From: Pseudomonas sp. GM50
GTDB lineage: Bacteria > Pseudomonadota > Gammaproteobacteria > Pseudomonadales > Pseudomonadaceae
Direction: 5' to 3'
DNA length: 64,000 bases
NCBI RefSeq assembly: GCF_000282375.1
Contig: NZ_AKJK01000101.1
Location: 1 to 64,000 of the forward strand
This document shows positions 41,559 to 50,278 of the stretch, piece by piece. Positions within the stretch are counted from its first letter, which is position 1. The number at the start of each line of letters is the position of its first letter. The notes under the pieces are model-generated. The model saw only the letters and a list, made by a program, of their open reading frames with translations, made no database searches and was not told the origin of the DNA. Position numbers and translations under genes: made by a program.

Positions 41559-43685
41559 TTGAGCCATCCCCACCCCTTTGCCCGCCGCAAAGTCTTCATG
41601 AAACACGCGTTGCCAACACTCTCCTGCGTTATGTTTGCCAGTCCACTGTGGGCACAGGAAGCCATTGAACTGCCGACCACTGATATTCAGGCAAGTCGCG
41701 TCAGCCAAGACACTAGCTACACCACCTCTCAAGCCAGCACGGCGAGCAAAAGCAATGTGCCGATCAAGGAAGAGGCGCAATCGGTCAATGTGGTCACCCA
41801 ACAAACCCTGGCCGACTATCAGGTGCGCTCGCTGGAGGACGCCATGAAATTCGTCAGCGGCGTCAGCCAGGGCAACACCCTGGGCGGCTCCCGGGACTCG
41901 CTGGTCAAGCGCGGTTTTGGCACCAACGATGACGGCTCGATCCTGCGCGATGGCGTGCGCTCCAATCTGGGACACAACTTCAGCGCCACGACGGATCGTG
42001 TCGAAGTGCTCAAAGGGCCTGCCTCGATGCTGTACGGCGCGCTGGAGCCCGGCGGATTGATCAACGTGATCAGCAAGAAGCCTGAATACACCCAGAGCAC
42101 AACCCTGAGCGGCTCGGCCTACAGCGAAGGCGGCGGCACCCTGGCGGTGGATACCACCGGGCCGATGGGAGATACGGGCCTGGCTTATCGCCTGATCGCG
42201 GAACGTGGTCATGAAGATTACTGGCGCAACTACGGCGTGAATGAGAGCACGTTGGTCGCACCATCGCTGACCTGGACCGGCGACCGCGCCAGCTTGACGC
42301 TGAGCTATGAGTACAACGAATACTCCAATCCCTTCGACCGCGGCACCGTGTTCACCAACGGTCATCCGGCGGACATCGACTACGACAAGCGCCTCGATGA
42401 ACGCTGGGCGAAAAGCGTCGGTATCCGTGAACTGGCCACCGCGCGTTTCGAATATCAGCTGAGTGATGATTGGAAAACCCGCGTTACCTACGGCTGGAAC
42501 AACGACCGCTACAGCCTCTCGATTGCCCAGCCGAATTCGTTGACCGGCAACAATCTGCGACGTGCTGCCAACGGCGCTCATTACGACGATGAGACCCGCT
42601 ACGCCAGTTGGGATTTCATTGGCCAGCAGGAACTGTTCGGCCAACGCCATGACCTGCTGGTCGGCGCGGACACCGAAGCATCCGACCAATTTCGCGGCAA
42701 AACCTACCGTAATACAGCACGGTCAGGCTTCGACATCACGTCGCCGGTTTATGGTCGTCTGGCCGAGCCGAGCCTTGTCAGCGCTGCTCAAAGCGACTTG
42801 AGTAACCAGCTGACCTCAAGCTCCGTGTACTTCAAGGATAACTGGCACCTCGATGACCGCTGGATCCTGGTCCTCGGTGGTCGCCAGCAGCATTACGATC
42901 AGTACAGCGATCAGGGCCGCGGCAGCAGCTATACCGTCAACCGCGACGATAACGGCGATGCCTTCGTGCCGTTCCTGGGCCTGGTCTACAAAGCCACCGA
43001 TAGCCTGTCGCTGTACGGCAACTACAGCCGTTCGTTCAAGCCCAATACCGATGTCGACGATGCCGGCCACACCTTCGATCCGGAGGAGGGCCGCAGCTAC
43101 GAGGTTGGCGCGAAGTACGATCCGCTGCCGGGGCTGAACATCAACCTTGCGCTGTTCGACATCGTCAAGAAAAACGTCGTGACCAGCCAGACGGTCAATG
43201 GCGTCAGCCTCTCGGAGGCGGCAGGCAAGGTCGGTTCGCAGGGCCTGGAGCTGGACATCACCGGGCGTGTGGCCGAGCGCTGGGACCTGATCGGCACCTA
43301 CGCTTACACCCACACGGAAATTCTCGACGATCCGGATGACGAGGGTCACCGTCTCGCCAACGCGCCGAAGCACACCGCGAGCCTGTACCTCACGCATCAT
43401 CTGAACATCCCTGCGGAGTTCGGGGCTTGGCATACCGGTGCCGGCGCGCGTTACGTCGGCGAGCGTGCAGCGAACAACGCCAACGATTTCTGGCTGAGCA
43501 GCTACACCGTGGCCGATGCCTTCGTACGTTGGGAATCGCCGATGTTCGGGTACAAGACTTCGCTGCAGTTCAATGTCGACAACCTGTTCGACAAACAGTA
43601 CTACCCGTCCTCCACCGGCAGCCAGCTGCAGGTCAATGTTGGCGAGCCGCGCACGGCACGCCTCAGTGCCAGTGTGACATTCTGA
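41559..43685 (+). CDS. TonB-dependent siderophore receptor, ferrichrome-like
   Basis: A 695- to 708-residue receptor. Signal peptide ALPTLSCVMFASPLWAQ, then plug domain with EEAQSVNVVTQQTLADYQVRS, GFGTNDDGSILRDGVRSN and VEVLKGPASMLYGALEPGGLINVISKKP, then a 22-strand barrel ending RLSASVTF. No FecA-type N-terminal signalling domain is present. The plug resembles hydroxamate (ferrichrome/ferrioxamine) receptors. Start is TTG at 41559 or ATG at 41598; neither has a strong RBS. The Fur box upstream supports an iron role. Confidence 0.9.
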   Translation: MSHPHPFARRKVFMKHALPTLSCVMFASPLWAQEAIELPTTDIQASRVSQDTSYTTSQASTASKSNVPIKEEAQSVNVVTQQTLADYQVRSLEDAMKFVSGVSQGNTLGGSRDSLVKRGFGTNDDGSILRDGVRSNLGHNFSATTDRVEVLKGPASMLYGALEPGGLINVISKKPEYTQSTTLSGSAYSEGGGTLAVDTTGPMGDTGLAYRLIAERGHEDYWRNYGVNESTLVAPSLTWTGDRASLTLSYEYNEYSNPFDRGTVFTNGHPADIDYDKRLDERWAKSVGIRELATARFEYQLSDDWKTRVTYGWNNDRYSLSIAQPNSLTGNNLRRAANGAHYDDETRYASWDFIGQQELFGQRHDLLVGADTEASDQFRGKTYRNTARSGFDITSPVYGRLAEPSLVSAAQSDLSNQLTSSSVYFKDNWHLDDRWILVLGGRQQHYDQYSDQGRGSSYTVNRDDNGDAFVPFLGLVYKATDSLSLYGNYSRSFKPNTDVDDAGHTFDPEEGRSYEVGAKYDPLPGLNINLALFDIVKKNVVTSQTVNGVSLSEAAGKVGSQGLELDITGRVAERWDLIGTYAYTHTEILDDPDDEGHRLANAPKHTASLYLTHHLNIPAEFGAWHTGAGARYVGERAANNANDFWLSSYTVADAFVRWESPMFGYKTSLQFNVDNLFDKQYYPSSTGSQLQVNVGEPRTARLSASVTF

Positions 43686-43756
43686 CCCTATGTATTGACG
43701 GCGATGCTTGGGCTGTAGGTCGAGCCCAAGTAGCCGGCGCAACCCAATTCAAAATG

Positions 43757-43842
43757 TGGGAGCGGGCTTGCTCGCGAAGGCGATGTGTCAGTCACCATCA
43801 GTGTTGGCTGACCTGACGCTTTCGCGAGCAAGCCCGCTCCCA
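43757..43842. repeat. REPIN between convergent TonB receptor genes
   Basis: A 22-base arm TGGGAGCGGGCTTGCTCGCG (extended AA) at 43757-43778 is exactly inverted at 43821-43842 around a 42-base spacer. It is a complete REPIN of the same family as the REP in the effector gene at 44-90. It lies between two convergent genes and can serve as a transcript end for both. Confidence 0.9.
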
Positions 43843-43889
43843 TAGGTTCCTTACCATGAGGCTTCGGCCTGTTCTTTCGTTCCGGCGAA

Positions 43890-46076
43890 TCAGAAGTTGA
43901 TCGAGGCGCTCAGCCGCGCGGTCAGTGGCGCGCCCTGGAACAGGTAGCCATCGCCCATGTACTCACCGGCGTCACGCCAGTAGCGCTTGTCGAACAGATT
44001 GTCCACGGTCAGTCGGAACACCGTGTCGTAACCATCGATGCGCGTGCTGTAGCGGCTGCCGATGTTGAAGATGGCATAGGCGCCGGTCTGCACTTCACCC
44101 TGGCGGTTGGCGTACTTGTTGCCGCTGTACTGCACGCCGCCGAGCAACGCCAGGCCGTCGAACCAGGGCAGGGCGTAGTCGCCGTAGAGGCTGGCGCGCA
44201 GGGTCGGAACGTTGATCGCCTGGTGGCCTTCATAAGCTGGCGTGCCGCTGTCGGTGACGCGCGCGCGAATCGCCGCGACGCTGGCAGAAATCTGCAGGCG
44301 CTGGCTGGCCCAGCCATTGGCCGAGAGCTCCAGCCCGGTGTTCTTCTGTTCGCCCTGTTGGGTGAACGTGAACGTGCCGTCGTCATTCGGTCGTGAGTAC
44401 TGATAAGCCTGACGGATCTGGAACAGCGCCGCGGCCAGGCTGATGCGCTGCCAGTCGTATTTGATGCCGGCCTCGATTTGTCGCGACACGGTGGGCGCGA
44501 GGATTTCAAAGGCATTGGTGGTGAACCACGCCGCTTCGCCGCCCAGGGACAGGCCCTTGCTGTAGCGGGTGTACAGCGACAGGTTTTGCAGTGGCTTGTA
44601 GATCAGTGCGGCCTGGGGCAGGAACACATAGCGCTGGGTGTGCCGGGTGGTGTCGCCCTGGCTGTCGAAGGTCTCTTCATCCAGGCGCACTTCGCGCCCG
44701 CCGAGCACGGTTTGCCATTGCTCGTTGAAGCTGATCCGGTCATTGAAGAACAACCCGTACTGACGGCTGTCCAGGCGTCGATAGGAATCGTTGAGCGGCC
44801 CGTCGTAGCGGGCAAAATCAGCCGGTTCGCTGTAGATGTTGGCGCTGCCGATCATCTGGTTGATGGCGTCGCGCTTGTCCACTACACGGCGGAACGCGCT
44901 GGTCCCCACGCTGAGTTCATGGCTCAGGCCGGCGGTTTCGAAGTGGCCGCTGAGGGCGGCCTGCACCTCGTCGTTGCGGCGGGTATCGTCGGGGCTGCGG
45001 AAATCGTAAATGTCGTAGTCGCCCTCGGGGCTGAAGTAGTTCGGCACCGCCGCGCTGGCGCAACTGGTTGAGCCGTAGCAGCCCCAGGCGAATGAACTGT
45101 AGTCATCGATCACCACCCGGCTGCGCGAGGCGCCAAGGCTGCCTTTCCACTGGTCGCTGAAGCGGTACTCGAAGTTGCCGTTGAGGTTCAGCGCATCGGT
45201 GGTGACCGGCTTCGAACCGCTCTGGTGTGCCAGCAGCTTCTTCGGCGAGGCGTGGTGCGGCAGGCTGGATCCGCCGAGCAATTGATAACCCGGTGACGAG
45301 CGCTGTTCCTTGGTCTGGTACTCGGCATCCAGTTGCAACAGCGCATCCGGGCTGATGTTCCAGTCGAAGGCCAGCGAGGCGAAATCGCGCTGGCCGTTGG
45401 TGTGTTCAACGTAGGAGTGAAGGTCTTCGTGTGCCAGGTTGGCGCGCAGGCCGAACTGCTGTTCGCTGCCGAACCAGCCACCGACATCGGTGGCCAGGTA
45501 GCCGCTGCCGCGATCATCGGTGGAGACGGTGACCGAACGCACATCGGCAGGCCGCTTGGTCACGTAGTTGACCAGCCCACCGGGCTCGCTGACACCGCTT
45601 TGCAGGCCGGAAAGGCCTTTGAGCAATTCCACCTGCTGTTTGTTTTCCAGCCCGACGTTCTGCTCGCCGGTGATGGTGCGGCCGTTGATCTTGTAGCTGC
45701 TGGCGGAGTTGAGGGAGAAGCCGCGTACCACGAAGTTTTCGTAGTAACCGACCGGCGCGTAGCTTTCACCCACCGAGGCGTCGTTGCGCAGCACTTCGCT
45801 GAGCAGGCGCGCCTGCTGATCCTTGATCAAGGTCTCGTTGACCACCGAAATCGATGCCGGCGTATCAAGCAATGGCGCCGCTTCGAAACCACCGACCGAA
45901 GCGCTTTCGGCCTGATAACCGGAGGTGTCTTCGCCGGTGACGGTCACCGCCGGCAGTTCGGTGGCGGCCCAGGCCGAAGGCATGGCGCTGGCCAGCAGCA
46001 GGCCCAGGTTCAGGGGATTGAACGCGAACCGCGGGGCGGTCACTCCCTCGCGGGAGGTCCGGTAAAGCATATCCAT
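43890..46076 (-). CDS. TonB-dependent receptor, second
   Basis: A 728-residue receptor: signal peptide LNLGLLLASAMPSAWA, TonB box region ELPAVTVTGE, plug with LLDTPASISVVNETLIKDQQ, NFVVRGFSLNSASSYKINGR and VELLKGLSGLQSGVSEPGGL, and barrel ending ARLSASINF. The start at 46076 is clear (GAGGAG five bases upstream); the open frame extends 48 codons further without meaning. It also lacks a signalling domain. Unlike the first receptor, I find no Fur box in its 170-base leader, so its substrate may not be a siderophore or it may be read from the DUF3422 gene. Confidence 0.9.
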   Translation of the reverse strand: MDMLYRTSREGVTAPRFAFNPLNLGLLLASAMPSAWAATELPAVTVTGEDTSGYQAESASVGGFEAAPLLDTPASISVVNETLIKDQQARLLSEVLRNDASVGESYAPVGYYENFVVRGFSLNSASSYKINGRTITGEQNVGLENKQQVELLKGLSGLQSGVSEPGGLVNYVTKRPADVRSVTVSTDDRGSGYLATDVGGWFGSEQQFGLRANLAHEDLHSYVEHTNGQRDFASLAFDWNISPDALLQLDAEYQTKEQRSSPGYQLLGGSSLPHHASPKKLLAHQSGSKPVTTDALNLNGNFEYRFSDQWKGSLGASRSRVVIDDYSSFAWGCYGSTSCASAAVPNYFSPEGDYDIYDFRSPDDTRRNDEVQAALSGHFETAGLSHELSVGTSAFRRVVDKRDAINQMIGSANIYSEPADFARYDGPLNDSYRRLDSRQYGLFFNDRISFNEQWQTVLGGREVRLDEETFDSQGDTTRHTQRYVFLPQAALIYKPLQNLSLYTRYSKGLSLGGEAAWFTTNAFEILAPTVSRQIEAGIKYDWQRISLAAALFQIRQAYQYSRPNDDGTFTFTQQGEQKNTGLELSANGWASQRLQISASVAAIRARVTDSGTPAYEGHQAINVPTLRASLYGDYALPWFDGLALLGGVQYSGNKYANRQGEVQTGAYAIFNIGSRYSTRIDGYDTVFRLTVDNLFDKRYWRDAGEYMGDGYLFQGAPLTARLSASINF

Positions 46077-46201
46077 GAAAACTCCTCGACGACTGCGCTC
46101 CCGGGCTCGCGAATACCGGGCACAGGTGCCCGGGCGCGCTTCAGGAATGAGTCGGTTAAAACTGGAAAAAGCGATGTGCCCTGAGGGCTGGTAGTGCATG
46201 A

Positions 46202-46236
46202 CCCCTGGCGCGCACGGCAATCAGCGCGCGCAGGGG
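46202..46236 (-). terminator. Strong GC hairpin between DUF3422 and receptor genes
   Basis: CCCCTG-CGCGCGC on the minus strand pairs with GTGCGCG-CCAGGGG across an eight-base loop, with one mismatch. It sits 14 bases after the DUF3422 stop. No T tract follows, so it may be a partial terminator, an RNA stabiliser or an attenuator for the receptor gene. Confidence 0.45.
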
Positions 46237-46249
46237 CATTCTACGGTGG

Positions 46250-47473
46250 TCAATGCTCTTTGGCTTTCCTGATTCTGATCAAAATAAACAGCAGGACGCA
46301 GAGCGCGAGCGGAGTCATGGCCAGCAGGGCGTCTCTCGCGGAAATGTCCGCGCCCATGACATGCAATCCCGAGTAGAACAGCTTGAACAGGCTCAACAAG
46401 TAATAGGTGATGGCGATGATCGACAAGCCTTCGACGGCGCGCTGGATTTTGATTTGAGTATCGGCGCGGGCGTTCAGGCTCTTCAGGATTTCCGAGTTCT
46501 GCTCTTCCATTTCGACCTGGACACGGGCCTGCAACAAGTCCCCGAGGTTGGCCACGCTTTCGGCCAGTTGCTCCAGGCGCTGTTCGGTCACCGCGCAGTA
46601 TCTGACCGTGGGTTTGAAGCGTCTTTCGATGAAGATACCCAGTCGCTGGCAATCACCCACATGACTTTCGCGCAGTTCGCCCAGGCGTTCGAAAACCAGC
46701 TGTGCATAGGCTTGGGTGGCGCTGAAGCGGTGTCGGGTTTTTGCGCTGCTGCTGACCACTTGCGCCGACAGGTTGGCAATGTCGGTCAGCAACGCTTTCG
46801 CATTTCCGGTATCGGGGCCGGCGTTACGTTCCGAGAGGTTTACCAGGGTCTTGTCGAAGACGTTGAGCTGAGTGCTCAAGGCTTTCGCGGTGATGAGTGA
46901 AAGCGAAGCCATCATTCGGTAGGTTTCGATTTCCAGCAAGCGGCGGATCATCCGTCCCAGGCGATACGCATTCAGGCGTTTGTTAATGAACAGGAAACGA
47001 TTGGTGCCGTCCTCACTCAGGCGAAAATCGCTCCAGACCGTCGCATCGCCACCGCCGATGCAAGAGCCGCTAGGATCTTTGAATCCATAAACAGACAAAT
47101 CGCCGGAAAAGGACGTATCAGTGCGCACCACAATCTGCACCGCGTTGATCACGTGCTGCATGAAGGGTTCGACCCGGTCCATCAAGGCCCTGGGTGGCGG
47201 GCTCCAGCATGGTTCCTGACTGGAGGAGGGCACCACCAGCGTCAGCGTCAGGAACTCCGCGTGCCGTTCCCACTTCAAGGCATGGCCCTCCAACTCGGTG
47301 ATGCCCTGGGCTGCATCCGGGTCGACCGGGCCTGGGCAGCAGCGACTCAGCAGGGTGTCGCATTCCCCGTCATTCGCCAGAAACGCCAGATGAAACACAT
47401 GGGCGGGCTCGTCGAAATACAGAGAAGGGCGCGCGTGCAACTCGTTGTGCAGGATCAGTCTTTGCGGATGCAT
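46250..47473 (-). CDS. DUF3422 membrane protein
   Basis: A 407-residue protein with the family opening HNELHARPSLYFDEPAHVFHLAF and two C-terminal TM helices (GLSIIAITYYLLSLFKLFY and LLAMTPLALCVLLFILIRI), the latter followed by the basic tail RIRKAKEH. The middle is a long helical region with predicted coiled coil (residues about 195-330). DUF3422 has no assigned biochemical role that I know. It precedes the second TonB receptor in the same direction with a 173-base gap. Confidence 0.85.
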   Translation of the reverse strand: MHPQRLILHNELHARPSLYFDEPAHVFHLAFLANDGECDTLLSRCCPGPVDPDAAQGITELEGHALKWERHAEFLTLTLVVPSSSQEPCWSPPPRALMDRVEPFMQHVINAVQIVVRTDTSFSGDLSVYGFKDPSGSCIGGGDATVWSDFRLSEDGTNRFLFINKRLNAYRLGRMIRRLLEIETYRMMASLSLITAKALSTQLNVFDKTLVNLSERNAGPDTGNAKALLTDIANLSAQVVSSSAKTRHRFSATQAYAQLVFERLGELRESHVGDCQRLGIFIERRFKPTVRYCAVTEQRLEQLAESVANLGDLLQARVQVEMEEQNSEILKSLNARADTQIKIQRAVEGLSIIAITYYLLSLFKLFYSGLHVMGADISARDALLAMTPLALCVLLFILIRIRKAKEH

Positions 47474-47598
47474 GCTGTTTGGGCCATGTTGGAGTTGTTT
47501 GTTCTTGGGACTGGATGCCCCATTCTTGAGTCACAAACAAAACCGGCGATCGACCAATGCCAGTCAGCCAAGCGCAGTACATGTGGGAGCGGGCTTGT

Positions 47599-47761
47599 GT
47601 GGGAGGGGGCTTGTGTGGCGAGGGGGCTTGCCCCCGTTCGGCTGCGAAGCAGTCGTAAATCAGGACACCGCGTTTCTGACTAAAGATCGCGGAGACTGGT
47701 TTTAGGGTCGCTTCGCACCCCAACGGGGGCAAGCCCCCTCGCCACACAAGCCCCCTCCCAC
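47599..47761. repeat. Nested REPIN with 40-bp perfect inverted arms
   Basis: The arm at 47599-47638 is exactly inverted at 47722-47761. It contains two REP cores in series: an outer GTGGGAGGGGGCTTGT and an inner GTGGCGAGGGGGCTTGCCCC. A third core (GTGGGAGCGGGCTTGT, 47583-47598) precedes only the left arm. The structure begins five bases after the aminotransferase stop, fills most of the 293-base gap before the DUF3422 gene, and would fold into a very long stem. Confidence 0.85.
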
Positions 47762-47766
47762 AGGTT

Positions 47767-48981
47767 TTAACGCAACGCTGTACAGAACGCCCGAATCGCC
47801 TCGCAGGCCTGGCGCAATGACGCGTCATCCAGCGCATAGGCAATACGAAAGTAGGGGCCAAGGCCGAACGCACTGCCATGCACCACCGCCACATCAGCTT
47901 CGTCGAGCAGCGCGTGGGCGACATCTTCGTCGGTGTGCAGCACTCGACCGGCCGGCGAGGTGCGGCCGATCAACCCTGCACAAGAGGCGAACGCGTAGAA
48001 CGCGCCCGCCGGGCTCACGCATTCCAGCCCTGGAGTGTCATTCAGCAACGCCACCATCAAATCGCGCCGGCCCTGGAAAGCGACACGGCTTTGGCGGATG
48101 AAGTCTTTCGGCCCTTCTAACGCGGCGAGTGCGGCTTGCTGCGAGACAGAGCTCGCGCCCGAGGTCTGCTGGCCCTGCAGTTTTTCCATGGCCTCCAGCA
48201 ACCAGCGCGGCCCGGTGGCAAAACCGATGCGCCAACCGGTCATGGCGTAGGCCTTGGAGACACCGTTCATGGTCAGGGTTCGCGGCGCCAGTCGTGGCTC
48301 CACCTGGGCCAGGGTGTAGAACGCTTGATCGTCGAAGATCAGGTGTTCATAGATGTCATCGGCCAGAATCAGCACGTGGGGATGATCCAGCAACACAGCC
48401 GCCAGGGCACGAAGTTCCACCTCGCTGTACACCGCGCCGGTCGGATTGGACGGTGAGTTGAGAATCAACCAACGGGTCTGCGGGGTGATCGCGGCGGCCA
48501 GCGCTGCGGGTGTCAGTTTGAAACCCATACCGGCATCGCAGGTGACGATCCGCGCTTCACCGCCGCACAGTTGCACCATCTCCGGGTAACTGACCCAGTA
48601 CGGCGCCGGCACGATGACCTGGTCACCCTCGTTGAGGGTCGCGGCCAGGGCGTTGTAGATCACTTGTTTGCCACCGTTGCAAACCAGCGTGTCTTGCCAG
48701 CTCACGTCCAGACCATTTTCACGGCGGAACTTGGCCGCCACCGCTTCACGCAGTGAGCGCACACCGGCGACCTGGGTGTAGCGGGTATGGCCGTGCTCGA
48801 TGGCATGAATAGCCGCCTCGCGCACATGTTTGGGGGTGTCGAAATCGGGCTCGCCGGCACACAGCGAAATGATCTTCGCCCCTTGTGCCCGACGCTCCGC
48901 CACCCGGTCCATGATCCGATAAGTCGCCGAGGGTTGTGCGCTGGCCAGGCGCTGATTCAGCCGTTGGATATCGACGCTCAT
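47767..48981 (-). CDS. Class I/II PLP-dependent aminotransferase
   Basis: A 404-residue fold-type I aminotransferase of the aspartate aminotransferase group. PLP contacts are visible: NGGKQVIYNAL, LNSPSNPTGAVYS (Asn), ILADDIYEHL (Asp and Tyr), the Schiff-base lysine in MNGVSKAYAMTGWRIGF and the carboxylate-binding arginine in GPYFRIAYA. The ATG at 48981 overlaps the stop of the RraA-like gene, so it is the last gene of a four-gene operon. Context suggests it converts an amino acid to a 2-oxo acid (or the reverse) for the aldolase-like proteins. The substrate is not known. Confidence 0.9.
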   Translation of the reverse strand: MSVDIQRLNQRLASAQPSATYRIMDRVAERRAQGAKIISLCAGEPDFDTPKHVREAAIHAIEHGHTRYTQVAGVRSLREAVAAKFRRENGLDVSWQDTLVCNGGKQVIYNALAATLNEGDQVIVPAPYWVSYPEMVQLCGGEARIVTCDAGMGFKLTPAALAAAITPQTRWLILNSPSNPTGAVYSEVELRALAAVLLDHPHVLILADDIYEHLIFDDQAFYTLAQVEPRLAPRTLTMNGVSKAYAMTGWRIGFATGPRWLLEAMEKLQGQQTSGASSVSQQAALAALEGPKDFIRQSRVAFQGRRDLMVALLNDTPGLECVSPAGAFYAFASCAGLIGRTSPAGRVLHTDEDVAHALLDEADVAVVHGSAFGLGPYFRIAYALDDASLRQACEAIRAFCTALR

Positions 48982-49616
48982 GCGCGGGATCTCCACTCAG
49001 TCAGGTTCATCAGTTCCAGGGTCGAGCGGCCTTCGGTCAGCGCCTGCATCATCTGCGCTTCCTTGTTCGCCCGCGCTTCGCCTTCGGCGAGGGTACGTGC
49101 TGCATCGGCCTTGGGAATGATGATCACGCCGTCGTCGTCAGCCACCACCAGATCGCCCTGTGCCACGAAAGCACCATTGAAATTGAACGGTTGTCCCACT
49201 GAGGGGGCGCTGGCCTTGACCGTACCTTTCACCGAAATGCCACGGGCAAATACCGGAAACTGGCGTTTCTTCAGCGCGGCGATATCGCGTACGCCACCAT
49301 CGATGACCAAGCCGACCACGCCCGCCGCTTCGGCTGCCACGGTGAGCACCTCGCCCCAGTAACCGGCGATGAAACCACCCGTGCCCACGACCAGTACGCT
49401 GCCACGGGGCACGCGTTCCATCGCCAGATGCAGGGCCAGGTTGTCACCCGGCGAACACTCCAGCGGATAGGCGGGGGCAGCGATGAAGGCGCCGTCCCAG
49501 ATCGGCCGGATCGCACTGTCGACCGCGCAGGGCAGATGGGACGCTTCATACAGTGTCGAGCTGCCCAGTACTTTTGCCCGCGCGCGAAAATCCAGGGGGA
49601 AGGGGAGCGTGGTCAT
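48978..49616 (-). CDS. RraA-fold aldolase-like protein, paralog 1
   Basis: A 212-residue member of the RraA/HMG-CHA aldolase family. The core runs VLVVGTGGFIAGYWGEVLTVAA, then GLVIDGGVRDIAALKKRQFPVFARG and VVADDDGVIIIPKADA. It keeps the Arg-Asp pair (VRD) used in the family for pyruvate and metal binding, and an acidic residue after WG 21 residues earlier. The further acidic residue I expect a few positions after RD in proven aldolases is Ala here. It starts with a one-base overlap (TGATG) to paralog 2. Activity as an aldolase, decarboxylase or something else is open. Confidence 0.85.
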   Translation of the reverse strand: MTTLPFPLDFRARAKVLGSSTLYEASHLPCAVDSAIRPIWDGAFIAAPAYPLECSPGDNLALHLAMERVPRGSVLVVGTGGFIAGYWGEVLTVAAEAAGVVGLVIDGGVRDIAALKKRQFPVFARGISVKGTVKASAPSVGQPFNFNGAFVAQGDLVVADDDGVIIIPKADAARTLAEGEARANKEAQMMQALTEGRSTLELMNLTEWRSRA

Positions 49617-50278
49617 CAGACTTTCCTCTGAAGGTTGTGGTAACCCAGGGCGGCCCGGGCTTCTTTAAGGGTTTTACCTTGGGTGATCAGGGCGCGAATA
49701 TCGGCTTCGACTGATTCGATCTGACGGGCACACGCCGCCACTTCAGCGGCACGGGCGCGAGGCACGATCACCACACCATTGGCGTCGGCGACCACGATGT
49801 CACGGGAGCAGACCCTCGCCGTGCCGATGGACACCGGCTGGTTGACCGACTGTACTTGCACGCGGTCTTTGCCGGTGCGCATGAAGCGGCCTTTGCTGAA
49901 GATCGGGTAGCCATCTCCCAACGCCTTGTTCACATCACGGCACACCCCGTCGATGACCGTTGCGGCGATCTGTCGAGAGCCCGCGTACTGGGTCATGATG
50001 TCGCCCCAAACGGTGCAGTCGGTGCGGCCGCCATTGTCGATCACCACCACGTCGCCAGGCGCGACGTCTTCGATGAAATCACCCACCGTGCCCGGCGGGA
50101 CACTGGCCGAAACGTATTGCACGGTGAACGCTGGCCCGACGATGACCTTGCGATAATTGTCCAGCGGCGCCACGCCGAGGCATTGACCGGGCAGGCCGAG
50201 CTTGTCCAGGGCATCGGAGACGCCAGGAGTGTCGAGGCCTTCAAACAAGGCGACCAGGGTTTGATCTTCAAGATTCAT
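49616..50278 (-). CDS. RraA-fold aldolase-like protein, paralog 2
   Basis: A 220-residue RraA-family protein: SDALDKLGLPGQCLGVAPL near the N-terminus, VVIDNGGRTDCTVWGDIMTQYA, then AATVIDGVCRDVNKALGDGYPIF and IVVADANGVVIVPRARA. Arg-Asp and WGD are present, the trailing acidic residue is not. The TGATG junctions on both sides imply ribosome re-initiation and near-equal synthesis of the three paralogs. RraA-fold proteins form trimers with active sites between subunits, so hetero-oligomers are possible. Confidence 0.85.
   Translation of the reverse strand: MNLEDQTLVALFEGLDTPGVSDALDKLGLPGQCLGVAPLDNYRKVIVGPAFTVQYVSASVPPGTVGDFIEDVAPGDVVVIDNGGRTDCTVWGDIMTQYAGSRQIAATVIDGVCRDVNKALGDGYPIFSKGRFMRTGKDRVQVQSVNQPVSIGTARVCSRDIVVADANGVVIVPRARAAEVAACARQIESVEADIRALITQGKTLKEARAALGYHNLQRKV

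Noticed and set aside
41514..42689. 391-codon minus-strand frame
   Set aside because: Antisense to the ferrichrome-type receptor and its Fur box; no domain.
46077..46201. Fur box before the second TonB receptor
   Set aside because: Only short AT-poor sequence with no match to the AATGATAATCATT core.
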